From Candidatus Methanoperedens sp. (GTDB lineage Archaea; Halobacteriota; Methanosarcinia; Methanosarcinales; Methanoperedenaceae): a DNA stretch of 61,358 bases. This document shows, piece by piece, positions 8,869-16,904 of the stretch. The position numbers and the translations under genes are program-made. Numbering within the stretch: position 1 is the first letter of the stretch; every line of letters starts with the position of its first letter. The DNA is taken from contig VEPM01000024.1 in assembly GCA_012026795.1 (NCBI GenBank), forward strand, positions 1-61,358, in the 5' to 3' direction. The notes under the pieces were generated by a model. The model had not been told where the DNA came from. It ran no database searches and saw only the letters and a program-made list of their open reading frames with translations.

Positions 8869-9150
8869 ATGGTTTTTACCGAGAGTTACGGATTGTTGAT
8901 AAACTCCTACGTCTGGTTAACGATTGTTATCATAGCAGGAATCCTGGCAGGGGTGTGGTTAGCAGTCAAAAGTGGGGATAAATACAGCCCTGAGGATGCC
9001 AGCGCCCATGCTGAAGAATTTGGAGGAGTTATAGCCGAATCTCATGGTCCGATTACAGATTTTCTCTATGTAAGCTACGCTATTATGATACTGTGGGCTC
9101 TGGTTTACCTGTGGCAGCACTGGAGCGAGTTTATGCATCTCTCAACATGA
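8869..9150 (+). CDS. CcoP membrane-domain-like small subunit
   Basis: 93 residues with two hydrophobic helices (about 12-32 and 64-83) separated by an acidic loop. The order (short tail, helix, basic/polar linker WLAVKSGDKYSPED, acidic stretch, HGPITDF, second helix) resembles the N-terminal membrane domain of CcoP/FixP. There it is followed by two haem c domains; here there are none, and two haem c domains sit instead at the C-terminus of the oxidase chain. I infer a split CcoP whose anchor is this protein. It starts 2 nt after ccoS. Another small oxidase-associated subunit is the alternative. Confidence 0.55.
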   Translation: MVFTESYGLLINSYVWLTIVIIAGILAGVWLAVKSGDKYSPEDASAHAEEFGGVIAESHGPITDFLYVSYAIMILWALVYLWQHWSEFMHLST

Positions 9151-9165
9151 ATTTCAAGATAATCC

Positions 9166-9837
9166 ATGAAAAAGACCTGGTATCAGATTGAGGGTTCAAA
9201 GCGGGCCGAAATATGGACAATACTGCATCTTCCATACACAGCAATGAACCTGAGCTTCCTGGCTATCGGGTTCGGGATAGCAGGCATCCACAGGTGGGAT
9301 GTTTTTGCATGGGTTATTGTTGCATACTTCCTGGGACTGGGGATTGCAGCCCATTCCTTTGACCAGCTTCCGGGGATGGGAAGCAGTTACGTGAAATACC
9401 TGATGCCCAGAGAACTGCTGCTGCTGGGGCTGGCCGCAGTAAGCATAGCAGTTATAATAAGTATATACTGGATGATAGAGCTTGCTGCATGGCACCTGCT
9501 ATGGATGATCCCCCTGCAGACTTTTTTTGTCTGGGCATATCCTGCCAGGTTCATGAAAGGATTTTTTCATAATGATTTCTGGTTCGCTGTATCATTCGGG
9601 TTCATCCCTGTAATGGTCGGATTTTATCTGAATACGCTGACACTCAACCCGGCATTTTTAATATGGGCGGTTCTGGCAGCTAATATCTCTGCTATAGAAA
9701 TAACCCTTTCAAGGTATGTCAGGGCAGTAAGAAAAGACGTTGAAGATGCTGAATACTATATTCACAAACCTGAAATCGCTCTTAAGTTACTGTGCTTAAT
9801 GAGCTATTTCCTGGCAATCTCGTTTCTGGCAAGATAG
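9166..9837 (+). CDS. UbiA-like prenyltransferase-fold membrane protein (paralogue 1)
   Basis: 223 residues with about seven hydrophobic helices. Helix 1 begins LHLPYTAMNLSFLAIG, similar in shape to the start of MenA/UbiA enzymes. The first polar motif is AAHSFDQLPG where UbiA has a D-x3-D-type motif, so the metal-binding site is degenerate. It shares the HLP and H-x-F-D signatures with the gene at 10883-11566. UbiA-family enzymes attach isoprenyl chains to aromatic or lipid head groups. The altered motif makes the substrate uncertain. It follows the oxidase genes by 15 nt and is likely in the same operon. Confidence 0.55.
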   Translation: MKKTWYQIEGSKRAEIWTILHLPYTAMNLSFLAIGFGIAGIHRWDVFAWVIVAYFLGLGIAAHSFDQLPGMGSSYVKYLMPRELLLLGLAAVSIAVIISIYWMIELAAWHLLWMIPLQTFFVWAYPARFMKGFFHNDFWFAVSFGFIPVMVGFYLNTLTLNPAFLIWAVLAANISAIEITLSRYVRAVRKDVEDAEYYIHKPEIALKLLCLMSYFLAISFLAR

Positions 9838-9932
9838 TGGAAAAGTATATCTGGAATCATATCAAAATCTTTAGACGATTACAATAACAACGATAAAAAT
9901 TTCAATTAACCAGGGGGTGACGGGGAATAAAG

Positions 9933-10901
9933 ATGAAAATAGCGATAGCTGGCGCAGGAATATCAGGTGCATACCTGTACAGGCTCCTGCGCAACCGGGG
10001 ATTCGATGACGTGACTTTATTCGAACAGGAACAACCGCACAAGACAAGCTGCGGCATAAGTCCATGCGCATGGGGTACTTCATCCGGGTTTGAACAGCTT
10101 TTAGAGGATACCGGGCTTGACCCGGCTAAATATGTCAGGATGCGATTCGACCATATTATAATGGATGAGATGAAAATAAAAGCATACGCGCAAACTTTTG
10201 ATAAGCCGCTTCTTATATCCGATCTTTTGCATGGCGCTTCAGTAGAACGTTCGCCTGTAAAAATCGCAGAATACGACAGGGTCATCGATGCGACCGGGAT
10301 TTCCCGTGCATATCTGCCCCGGATAAAAAATGATATGATCCTTCCCTGCGTCCAGTACCGTATTCGCAGTGCAGAGTCTCTTGGAATGAGTATTAAAATA
10401 ACCAGAACAGGGTATGCGTGGATTTTTCCGATATCGAGAAACGAATACCATATAGGGGCAGGCAGTCTTGTGATTGAGCCCCATAATATTCTCAAAAACC
10501 TGAACTGGATTAAAGGCGATAAAAGAGAGGTGTTGTGCGGCTGTGCAGGTAAGGTACGCTTAACCGCCCCGCGCAGCAGCATGCCGTACATATTTCATAA
10601 TATATGGGGAGTGGGAGAGACAATAGGATGCGTTGCTCCCCTTGCAGGCGAAGGCATAATACCGGGAATGAGAAGCGCGCAGATATTAGTAGAGAATTGG
10701 GATGATCCTTCTGCGTATGAACATGCGATACAGAAGGAATTTGCATGGATGGAAGATGAACGCAGGGTAATGGACAGATTAAGGAAAGGAGCATATATCG
10801 GTATAAGAGATGGCTGGACACTTCAAAAAACTACAAAGATATTGAACATGAAACTTCATCTATGGGAGGCTTTGAAGTTATTATGGAGGGCGAGGAAATA
10901 A
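9933..10901 (+). CDS. geranylgeranyl-reductase-like FAD oxidoreductase
   Basis: 322 residues. The N-terminus is a Rossmann dinucleotide-binding fold with GAGISGAYLYRLLRNRG, and a second FAD contact is in GCVAPLAGEGIIPGMRSAQ near residue 230. This is the layout of archaeal geranylgeranyl reductase and digeranylgeranylglycerophospholipid reductase, which saturate isoprenoid double bonds. Many family members carry an early CPxxxCG-like motif; here a Cys pair lies in TSCGISPCAWG. The start ATG (9933) sits behind AGGGGGTGACGGGG. Its 3' end overlaps the next gene. In a cluster with a polyprenyl synthase and UbiA-like proteins it probably reduces their product. Confidence 0.75.
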   Translation: MKIAIAGAGISGAYLYRLLRNRGFDDVTLFEQEQPHKTSCGISPCAWGTSSGFEQLLEDTGLDPAKYVRMRFDHIIMDEMKIKAYAQTFDKPLLISDLLHGASVERSPVKIAEYDRVIDATGISRAYLPRIKNDMILPCVQYRIRSAESLGMSIKITRTGYAWIFPISRNEYHIGAGSLVIEPHNILKNLNWIKGDKREVLCGCAGKVRLTAPRSSMPYIFHNIWGVGETIGCVAPLAGEGIIPGMRSAQILVENWDDPSAYEHAIQKEFAWMEDERRVMDRLRKGAYIGIRDGWTLQKTTKILNMKLHLWEALKLLWRARK

Positions 10902-11566
10902 ACAGGCAGTTAGAATGGTACAAATACCTGGTATATAATAAAAGCACGGTCGGCAGTCTGTTTACCCTGATACACCTGCCTTTTATGCTGGCGTTTTTAT
11001 CCCTGGTCATAATCGGGACATCTGCATTCAGGGCTGTAGACAATGCGGTTCTGGGCCTGTCTCTTGCAGTTGTATCTCTTTTGCTATATGGTGAGCATAT
11101 GTTTGATGATACAACCAGGGCAGGAAAACCCTGGAAAACCGTTTTTGGCGATGCAGCTCTTATATCAGCAGGCTGTTTTGCGTTTATACTGGCATTATTA
11201 ACAGGTATATACGCAAATCGCATGCTGGGGTCTCTATTTCCCGGCATGGCAGTTGGTATTGGCATACTTTTCTGTACACTGTACGGTCTTGAATTCAGGA
11301 GGTTCCATACCATTGGGTTCGGTGCCCTGGGTATGGCTACAATACCCGTATCCTCTTATCTTGCACAGGCGCTTGCCCTGGGGCTTGAAGCAAACCTGAT
11401 TGTCATAACAGGTCTTGGTGTATTCGGTTTTGGTTATGGCTATGTTATGCTTGCACTTTATGAACATACCAAGACACAGGAATATAAAATCGCATGGAAG
11501 TTGCTGGGATTGCAGTTCGTTTTGATATATGCACTGGCAGGGACGCTATTCCTGGAGAGGATATAA
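10883..11566 (+). CDS. UbiA-like prenyltransferase-fold membrane protein (paralogue 2)
   Basis: I chose the ATG at 10883 (GGAGG at 10864-10868); an ATG at 10862 is in frame. About 227 residues, seven hydrophobic helices. Helix 1 opens LIHLPFMLAFLSLVIIG, and the first polar motif is YGEHMFDDTTRAGKPW, both matching paralogue 1 (HLP; H-x-F-D). This copy keeps two adjacent acidic residues (FDD) and is closer to a metal-binding UbiA motif. It overlaps the flavoprotein gene by 19 nt and abuts the polyprenyl synthase start, so the three are translationally coupled. It may transfer the polyprenyl chain made by that enzyme; the acceptor is unknown. Confidence 0.55.
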   Translation: MEGEEINRQLEWYKYLVYNKSTVGSLFTLIHLPFMLAFLSLVIIGTSAFRAVDNAVLGLSLAVVSLLLYGEHMFDDTTRAGKPWKTVFGDAALISAGCFAFILALLTGIYANRMLGSLFPGMAVGIGILFCTLYGLEFRRFHTIGFGALGMATIPVSSYLAQALALGLEANLIVITGLGVFGFGYGYVMLALYEHTKTQEYKIAWKLLGLQFVLIYALAGTLFLERI

Positions 11567-12484
11567 ATGAGAACCTTTCAGGAATACCTTGATAAAAAAA
11601 GACAGGAAATAAACAGTCATATAAAACTCATAGTCGAAAATAAAATATCCGACCCGGATGTAATTTTAACGCTGTTAAAAGGGAAAAGAATGCGTGCCGG
11701 GCTGCTTCTTCTTGTTTTTGATGCCGTATCTGACCGGGACAGGGATATATCCGGGGCGCTTGACCTTGCCTGTGCTATTGAACTGGCGCACAGTGCTTCG
11801 CTGATCCTGGATGATATGCTGGATGGGGATAAAGAGCGCAGGGGACAGCCGGCAGCGCACCTTACAAGAGGGCACAAAAGGGCTATTCTTGATGTAATGG
11901 ATATTCTGAGCCTGCCGTATGATATCGCTGCACATTACGGGGAATTGTATGTGCACATGCTGGCAGAAACCCAGAGAGGGATGGTCTCCGGTGTTGTAAA
12001 TGAGCTGTTCCACGCATCTAACCTGCAGTCGGCTGAAATTTACGATGCTATAATTACCCAGAAGACGGGGAGATTGTTCAGACTGGCAGCTATGTGGGGA
12101 TGCCTGGCTGCAAGATCAGGCGGCCAGGGGATATCCGGTGAGATGCGTCCGTATGAAAAAGAGATAGCATCTTTTGCAGAATACGGGCTTGGATGTGGAA
12201 AAGCAATGCAGATAGCTGATGACATAGTAGATCTGAAAAAAGTGATAGACGGAAATAAATCCGGTCTGCCGGGCCCAGGGTTATTGCTTCCAGGGTGCTT
12301 GAATACAGGCATCAACAGCCTTCTTGATAAGGAAATTGCCAGGTCCAGGAGGACGATTTCCTCAATTAATGTACCATATGCATATAGAGAGATGCTGCTT
12401 GATGTCCCCTCCGGGATTGTAAATATGATGCTTGGTGAGTACTGGCTAAAAAGAGAGTTCGGGGAAGTATGCCAGAGCGAATAA
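11567..12484 (+). CDS. polyprenyl diphosphate synthase
   Basis: 305 residues of the trans-isoprenyl diphosphate synthase family. The first Asp-rich motif is in LILDDMLDGDKERRG (DDxxD, about residue 83), and the second in QIADDIVDLKK (about 215). The KGKRMRAGL stretch corresponds to the GGKRxRP substrate site, with GG replaced by KG. The enzyme condenses isopentenyl diphosphate onto an allylic primer. Chain length cannot be read with confidence. It starts directly after the UbiA-like gene and overlaps the next gene by 16 nt. In this context it may supply the side chain of a quinone- or phenazine-type carrier, or a lipid. Confidence 0.85.
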   Translation: MRTFQEYLDKKRQEINSHIKLIVENKISDPDVILTLLKGKRMRAGLLLLVFDAVSDRDRDISGALDLACAIELAHSASLILDDMLDGDKERRGQPAAHLTRGHKRAILDVMDILSLPYDIAAHYGELYVHMLAETQRGMVSGVVNELFHASNLQSAEIYDAIITQKTGRLFRLAAMWGCLAARSGGQGISGEMRPYEKEIASFAEYGLGCGKAMQIADDIVDLKKVIDGNKSGLPGPGLLLPGCLNTGINSLLDKEIARSRRTISSINVPYAYREMLLDVPSGIVNMMLGEYWLKREFGEVCQSE

Positions 12485-13242
12485 TATTAATCACTCTCAT
12501 AATATCTATACTCTTCTGTGCAGTTCATCTTACTGCTCCCGGATTATATAGCTTCTCCGAACGATATAAGAAGCCAGTAATCTCGTTCTCAGGCGGTGTT
12601 GCAGCAGCCTACGTATTCTTCGATCTTTTGCCTACGATACAGAAGGCAGGCGGACATCTCAAGCTGCTACTGCGTAATTTCCCCGGCCAGATATTTACAT
12701 CAGAGGTTGCGATCTTCGGGGTTGCATTCATAGGCTTTCTTGTGTTCTTCATATCAGAACATGCTGCAATACACTCACGCCGCCATATTGCAGCAAAAGC
12801 AGGGCAAAATATGGATTCTGTCACAGCCCCAAAAGGAATATTTATTATCCATTTCAGCATGCTTGCCCTTGTAAGCCTGCTGATAGCCTTCAACCTGCGC
12901 TTCGAGGTCCGGACAAGTTTACCCGGAGCAGTACTATTCTCTGTTGCCCTGATACTTCACTTCTTCGGGATGGATAGAACCATGGAGATACACTATAGTT
13001 CCCTGTTCAACAGGTATGGCAGGTATATACTCAGTATAATGCCCCTTACAGGCTGGGCCCTGTCTGTTCTTTTTCCGGAGAGGCAATCAGAAGCAGCGGT
13101 ATTTCTGGCTTTTATAGCAGGTGCAGTGCTGTTCAATGTTATCAAAGATGAAGTCCCTGGCGCAGAAAGAGGAGAGCCGAAATTCTTTGTGGCCGGCTCA
13201 TTGATCTACGGAGGGGTATTGGTCATGCTGTTGCTCGTATGA
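12469..13242 (+). CDS. polytopic membrane protein, possibly ZIP-like
   Basis: 257 residues with about eight hydrophobic helices and a His-containing cytoplasmic loop (SEHAAIHSRRHIAAKAG, around residues 92-108). The segment ISFSGGVAAAYVFFDLLP resembles the helix carrying the metal-site motif of ZIP transporters (H replaced here by D), but similarity elsewhere is weak. It overlaps the polyprenyl synthase gene and is the last gene of the cluster. If ZIP-like it would move divalent metal ions; otherwise unknown. Confidence 0.5.
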   Translation: MPERIILITLIISILFCAVHLTAPGLYSFSERYKKPVISFSGGVAAAYVFFDLLPTIQKAGGHLKLLLRNFPGQIFTSEVAIFGVAFIGFLVFFISEHAAIHSRRHIAAKAGQNMDSVTAPKGIFIIHFSMLALVSLLIAFNLRFEVRTSLPGAVLFSVALILHFFGMDRTMEIHYSSLFNRYGRYILSIMPLTGWALSVLFPERQSEAAVFLAFIAGAVLFNVIKDEVPGAERGEPKFFVAGSLIYGGVLVMLLLV

Positions 13243-13369
13243 TGAGCATTTTTAGATTTTCTCGATATTGGATTTCCCAATTCCGTATTATAATAAGTTT
13301 CCAATGAACTTTAATTTTTCGTCAGAGTATCATCAAAAGGATTAATACTCAGGAGGTTTAAGTTAGATT

Positions 13370-13894
13370 ATGGGGGGAATCGTATTGAAAGCACTTATAT
13401 TAAGCGCGGATAATTTTGAAGACCAGGAGCTTTTATACCCGTTTAACAGGTTAAAAGAAGAAGGCATTATTGTGAAGGTTGCATCCTTGAAGCAGGGAAT
13501 AATTACAGGGGAATATGGTTATTCTATAAATGTGGATATGACATTTAACGAAGTGGACCCGAAAGATTTTGACATGCTAATTCTTCCCGGGGGAAAGGCG
13601 CCTGAAAAGGTCAGGCTTGAAAAAAAGGCGCTTGATATCGCAAGACATTTTTTCAGGGAGAATAAACTTGTGGGTGCAATATGTCATGGCGGCCAGACGC
13701 TTATTTCAGCAGGATTAATAGAAGGAAGGAAAGCGACGTGCTACATAGGTATCAGGGACGACATGAAATCTGCAGGTGTCCTGTATGAAGATAAGGAAGT
13801 TGTTGTGGACGGAAATCTTATCACTTCAAGACATCCGGGCGACCTTTATGCATTTGGTAGAGAACTTGTTAAGAAAATCCATACGCTCCTGTGA
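13370..13894 (+). CDS. DJ-1/PfpI family protein
   Basis: 174 residues. The fold signature is complete: ILSADNFEDQELLYP with the conserved Glu, LILPGGKAPE, and the nucleophile elbow GAICHGGQTLISAG with Cys at about residue 107 followed by His. Archaeal PfpI/DJ-1 proteins act as glyoxalases/deglycases or chaperone-like peptidases; the sequence does not separate these. An AGGAGGT at 13351-13357 precedes the ATG at 13370. A TTG at residue 6 behind GGGGGG would give the more common N-terminus MKALILSAD. It has its own upstream gap (13243-13369) and appears monocistronic. Confidence 0.85.
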   Translation: MGGIVLKALILSADNFEDQELLYPFNRLKEEGIIVKVASLKQGIITGEYGYSINVDMTFNEVDPKDFDMLILPGGKAPEKVRLEKKALDIARHFFRENKLVGAICHGGQTLISAGLIEGRKATCYIGIRDDMKSAGVLYEDKEVVVDGNLITSRHPGDLYAFGRELVKKIHTLL

Positions 13895-14052
13895 AATGAG
13901 GCGGTTGAATATTTTTATTTTTTTGGTGCCGGGGATTGATCCGGTGTTCTAAAATTCACACCTGCATATATATTCATGTGATTCTGAATATAATTAAAAA
14001 ATAAATCATTTATTTCGTCTCAGGATAATAATATGAATTACCATTATTTAAA

Positions 14053-14493
14053 ATGCGAGCTGGCAGGCAAATGAATTTTTTCAACCAGATACGGGGAGAA
14101 AACCCGGATAGACATGTTTGTTATCCCTCAGGATCACATTCTGATCTTATACTTGATGTACTTAAAACACTGCCAATTCACATTAAACTCATATTTTATG
14201 CATGCCTCAGGTTACATGACCGGGATAGAAAGAATGTCAGGATAACAGTAGATGATGTTGTTTTTGAATACCAGAGATTGGCTAATGAATCCAGTATAAA
14301 TAGTCTCTATATAAACCAGGTTTCAGAAAAAATTAAAGAACTTGAAATGCTTGGATTTTTAAAATGCAGATATATTCGTAAAGGTTCAGGTATAAAATTC
14401 ATTAGTATTTACCAACCTGCTGAAATCCCAAAATTTATTTCAGTACTTAAAGAAGAATTGACGAAGGTTAAAGTTGAAGATATTGTAAATTAA
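14053..14493 (+). CDS. stand-alone Orc1/Cdc6 C-terminal winged-helix protein
   Basis: 146 residues. From about residue 25 it reads like the C-terminal part of archaeal Orc1/Cdc6: LILDVLKTLPIHIKLIFYA, a short insertion, then a winged helix with INQVSEKIKELEMLGFL and a basic wing (CRYIRKGSG). The AAA+ ATPase part is missing, and the upstream frame is closed by stops, so no remnant remains. It could be a DNA-binding regulator derived from the initiator or a decayed orc1 copy. The start at 14053 is uncertain; an ATG at 14071 is possible. Confidence 0.65.
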   Translation: MRAGRQMNFFNQIRGENPDRHVCYPSGSHSDLILDVLKTLPIHIKLIFYACLRLHDRDRKNVRITVDDVVFEYQRLANESSINSLYINQVSEKIKELEMLGFLKCRYIRKGSGIKFISIYQPAEIPKFISVLKEELTKVKVEDIVN

Positions 14494-14496
14494 TTC

Positions 14497-16893
14497 TTAT
14501 TCTTCACTTATAACTTTGTGTATGATTTTGAGCAGCTTCCGGGCAGTATAAGGTTTTGGTAAAAAAGCCTTTGTATGAGAGCGTGCAATCTCTGCAAGTT
14601 TATCTTTCTCAGCTAATCCGCTAACCGCAATAACCTTAACCTCAGGGTTTATTTTATGAATCGCCCGGATGCTCGCAGGACCATCCATGACAGGCATCAT
14701 CATATCCATAAGGATAACTCTGACTTTATCCTTATTCCGGGCATACAATACTACCGCCTCCGCACCATCTTCGGCTGCAAGCGCACTATACCCGTATTTT
14801 TCCAGTGTCGAAACAGTAACCTTGCGGACAGAATCTTCATCTTCGACAACAAGAATCAATTCTCCATGCCCGAAGAGCAATTCAAGCTGTTGTTCCTGTG
14901 CACTTTGAATCTCGGTTTTAGTCGACGGCAAATATATGCTGAATTGCGTTCCTTTTCCAATCTCGCTGTGTACGTTTATGAAACCGCCATGACTTTTTAC
15001 AATAGCAAGAGACGTTGACAGGCCAAGTCCTGTTCCTTTTCCAAACTCCTTTGTCGTGAAGAACGGTTCAAAAACCCTATCAAGTACATCAGGAGGAATA
15101 CCTGTCCCGGTGTCCGAAACTGTAATGGCAACATAAGAACCCGCTTTAGCTTCGGAATGCATCCGTGCATAGTTCTCATCAACCAGGAAATTTTCAGCCG
15201 AGATTGTCAGAATACCTCCATCCGGCATAGCATCACGGGCGTTCACGCACAGGTTCATTATAACCTGGTGCAGTTGTGTGGCATCTCCCAGGATAGTAAT
15301 GAGATCTTCTGGTATATCAGTTCTGATTTCAATATTTCTTGGGAATGTTTCTTTTGCAACCTTCTTAATTTCAATTATGAGGTGTTTTGCAGCAAGGGAA
15401 ACGCGTTCACCTTCAACTCCCCGTGAAAACGACAGGACCTGCTTTATTAAGTCAGCGCTGCGCTGCGAGTTATTTTCAAGAATAGAAAGCAATTTCTGGC
15501 TCTGTTCATCTGTGAATTTTCCTTTTAACATTTGCAGGGATAGCATCACCGGCGTCAGCATATTGTTGAGGTTATGCGCTATGCCTCCTGCAAGAATGCC
15601 TATGCTTTCCATCCGCTGCGCTCGTAATAATTGCGACTCGAACATTTTCTTTTCAGTGATATCCGTGTTGACAACAAGTATTGATTTCGGTTTTCCTTCG
15701 CTGTCATATATCAGGGTCCAGTGACTTTCAACAATTACTTCTTTACCTTCTTTCGTAAGCTGATGCAGCTCGCCTATCCACTCTCCCTTCTCAAGCACAA
15801 TCTTTTTTGCCTCAATGAGCCGGGGTGGCTCTTTGTTGTCTTTAAACAGGAACTCAGCAGGATTTTTGCCTATAGCTTCCTGTGCTGTCCAGCCATACAG
15901 GCGTTGTGCGCCTTTATTCCAGTATGTGAGGATGTGCTCTAAGCTTCTGACCCCTATAGCCTCCTGTGCTTTATCAAGAAGCTCAGCTTGCTCCCGTACT
16001 TTCTCCTCAGCCAGCTTGCGTTCATTTATCTCAGTCTCTAATTCTATGTTGGCTATTCTCAGTTCCGCGGTCCGTTCCTGAACACGCAGTTCTAACTCAT
16101 CATGCACTTTACGCAGTGCCTCCTCAGCACACTTGCGCTCGGTAATTTCCTTCTCCAGCTCCGATTTGGAAGCAGTAACGGTTTTCAGGTTTGTTGCCAT
16201 CCGGTTAAAGGCGTGAGATAATTCCCAGAATTCATCGCCCTTTTCTTCTTCTATTGAGAAATCAAGGTTTCCGGAACCGATAATTCGTGTCCCTTCCTGC
16301 AGGTTCGATATCGATTTCAACGTGCGCCTGTAAATCAGGAAATAATTGGTGAGAAGAAATACGCCAAATATTCCCAGCAGGGCGACACTGAGCAGGTAAT
16401 TAATGAGCTTTGTTTGTTCCCCTTCGTCATGGATCTTTTGCGACAGGCTCGAAGCATCGGAGACTAACCCCTGGGTCTGAACGCCTATCCTGCTCCATGA
16501 TACCTGGATAAATGCCGGATCAAACGCGTTGGGTGAGGTTTCTATTTTTGATAATATATCAGTAAAGACTGCGTTCAGCCTCTGCTGATCTGACCTGATG
16601 CTATTGATAAGCGCCTGCTGATCCGGCCTGTCCACATTCAGGTTAGATATATCGTCGGAGATAGAGGAATACAGTGACTTCCACCTGTCGATTTGCTGGC
16701 TTTCATGGTACAGAAGAAAATCGTTCGATAAATAACTGAGCTCGTTGGCTTTAATCTCGATATTATTTGTCAGTTCTTCCTGTATATGCAGCCGCTCTAG
16801 CTGCCGGTCTGTGATAATCATCGATGCGGAAACGATAAGCAGGGCTATACTGAAGAAAACCATGCTGATAATCAACTGTGTCCTGATTTTCAT
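14497..16893 (-). CDS. hybrid histidine kinase: HAMP-PAS-kinase-receiver
   Basis: About 798 residues from the ATG at 16893 (GGGGA just upstream; a TTG at 16908 overlaps the previous stop). Order: helix 1 (about 5-27), extracytoplasmic helical sensor (30-165), helix 2 (168-190), HAMP, coiled coil, PAS (about 305-425), dimerisation/phospho-acceptor with GGIAHNLNNMLTP, HATPase with [10 protein letters not shown] and [12 protein letters not shown], and a receiver with EDED, DMMMPVMDG and KPYT. The residue after the phospho-His is Asn where the family has Asp or Glu. Last gene of the kinase-binding protein-kinase operon; it overlaps the binding protein gene. The C-terminal 480 residues are almost identical to the kinase at 18018. 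Confidence 0.85.
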   Translation of the reverse strand: MKIRTQLIISMVFFSIALLIVSASMIITDRQLERLHIQEELTNNIEIKANELSYLSNDFLLYHESQQIDRWKSLYSSISDDISNLNVDRPDQQALINSIRSDQQRLNAVFTDILSKIETSPNAFDPAFIQVSWSRIGVQTQGLVSDASSLSQKIHDEGEQTKLINYLLSVALLGIFGVFLLTNYFLIYRRTLKSISNLQEGTRIIGSGNLDFSIEEEKGDEFWELSHAFNRMATNLKTVTASKSELEKEITERKCAEEALRKVHDELELRVQERTAELRIANIELETEINERKLAEEKVREQAELLDKAQEAIGVRSLEHILTYWNKGAQRLYGWTAQEAIGKNPAEFLFKDNKEPPRLIEAKKIVLEKGEWIGELHQLTKEGKEVIVESHWTLIYDSEGKPKSILVVNTDITEKKMFESQLLRAQRMESIGILAGGIAHNLNNMLTPVMLSLQMLKGKFTDEQSQKLLSILENNSQRSADLIKQVLSFSRGVEGERVSLAAKHLIIEIKKVAKETFPRNIEIRTDIPEDLITILGDATQLHQVIMNLCVNARDAMPDGGILTISAENFLVDENYARMHSEAKAGSYVAITVSDTGTGIPPDVLDRVFEPFFTTKEFGKGTGLGLSTSLAIVKSHGGFINVHSEIGKGTQFSIYLPSTKTEIQSAQEQQLELLFGHGELILVVEDEDSVRKVTVSTLEKYGYSALAAEDGAEAVVLYARNKDKVRVILMDMMMPVMDGPASIRAIHKINPEVKVIAVSGLAEKDKLAEIARSHTKAFLPKPYTARKLLKIIHKVISEE
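14529..15977 (-). repeat. 1.45-kb direct duplication, copy 1
   Basis: The segment coding PAS, kinase and receiver domains is nearly identical to 18047-19495 at a constant offset of 3518 nt. Only scattered base changes were seen, clustered around 15370-15420 and at both ends. Outside it the two kinases are unrelated. Recent duplication or gene conversion is the simplest reading. Confidence 0.8.
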
Positions 16894-16904
16894 TTTTCCC
16901 CGTC

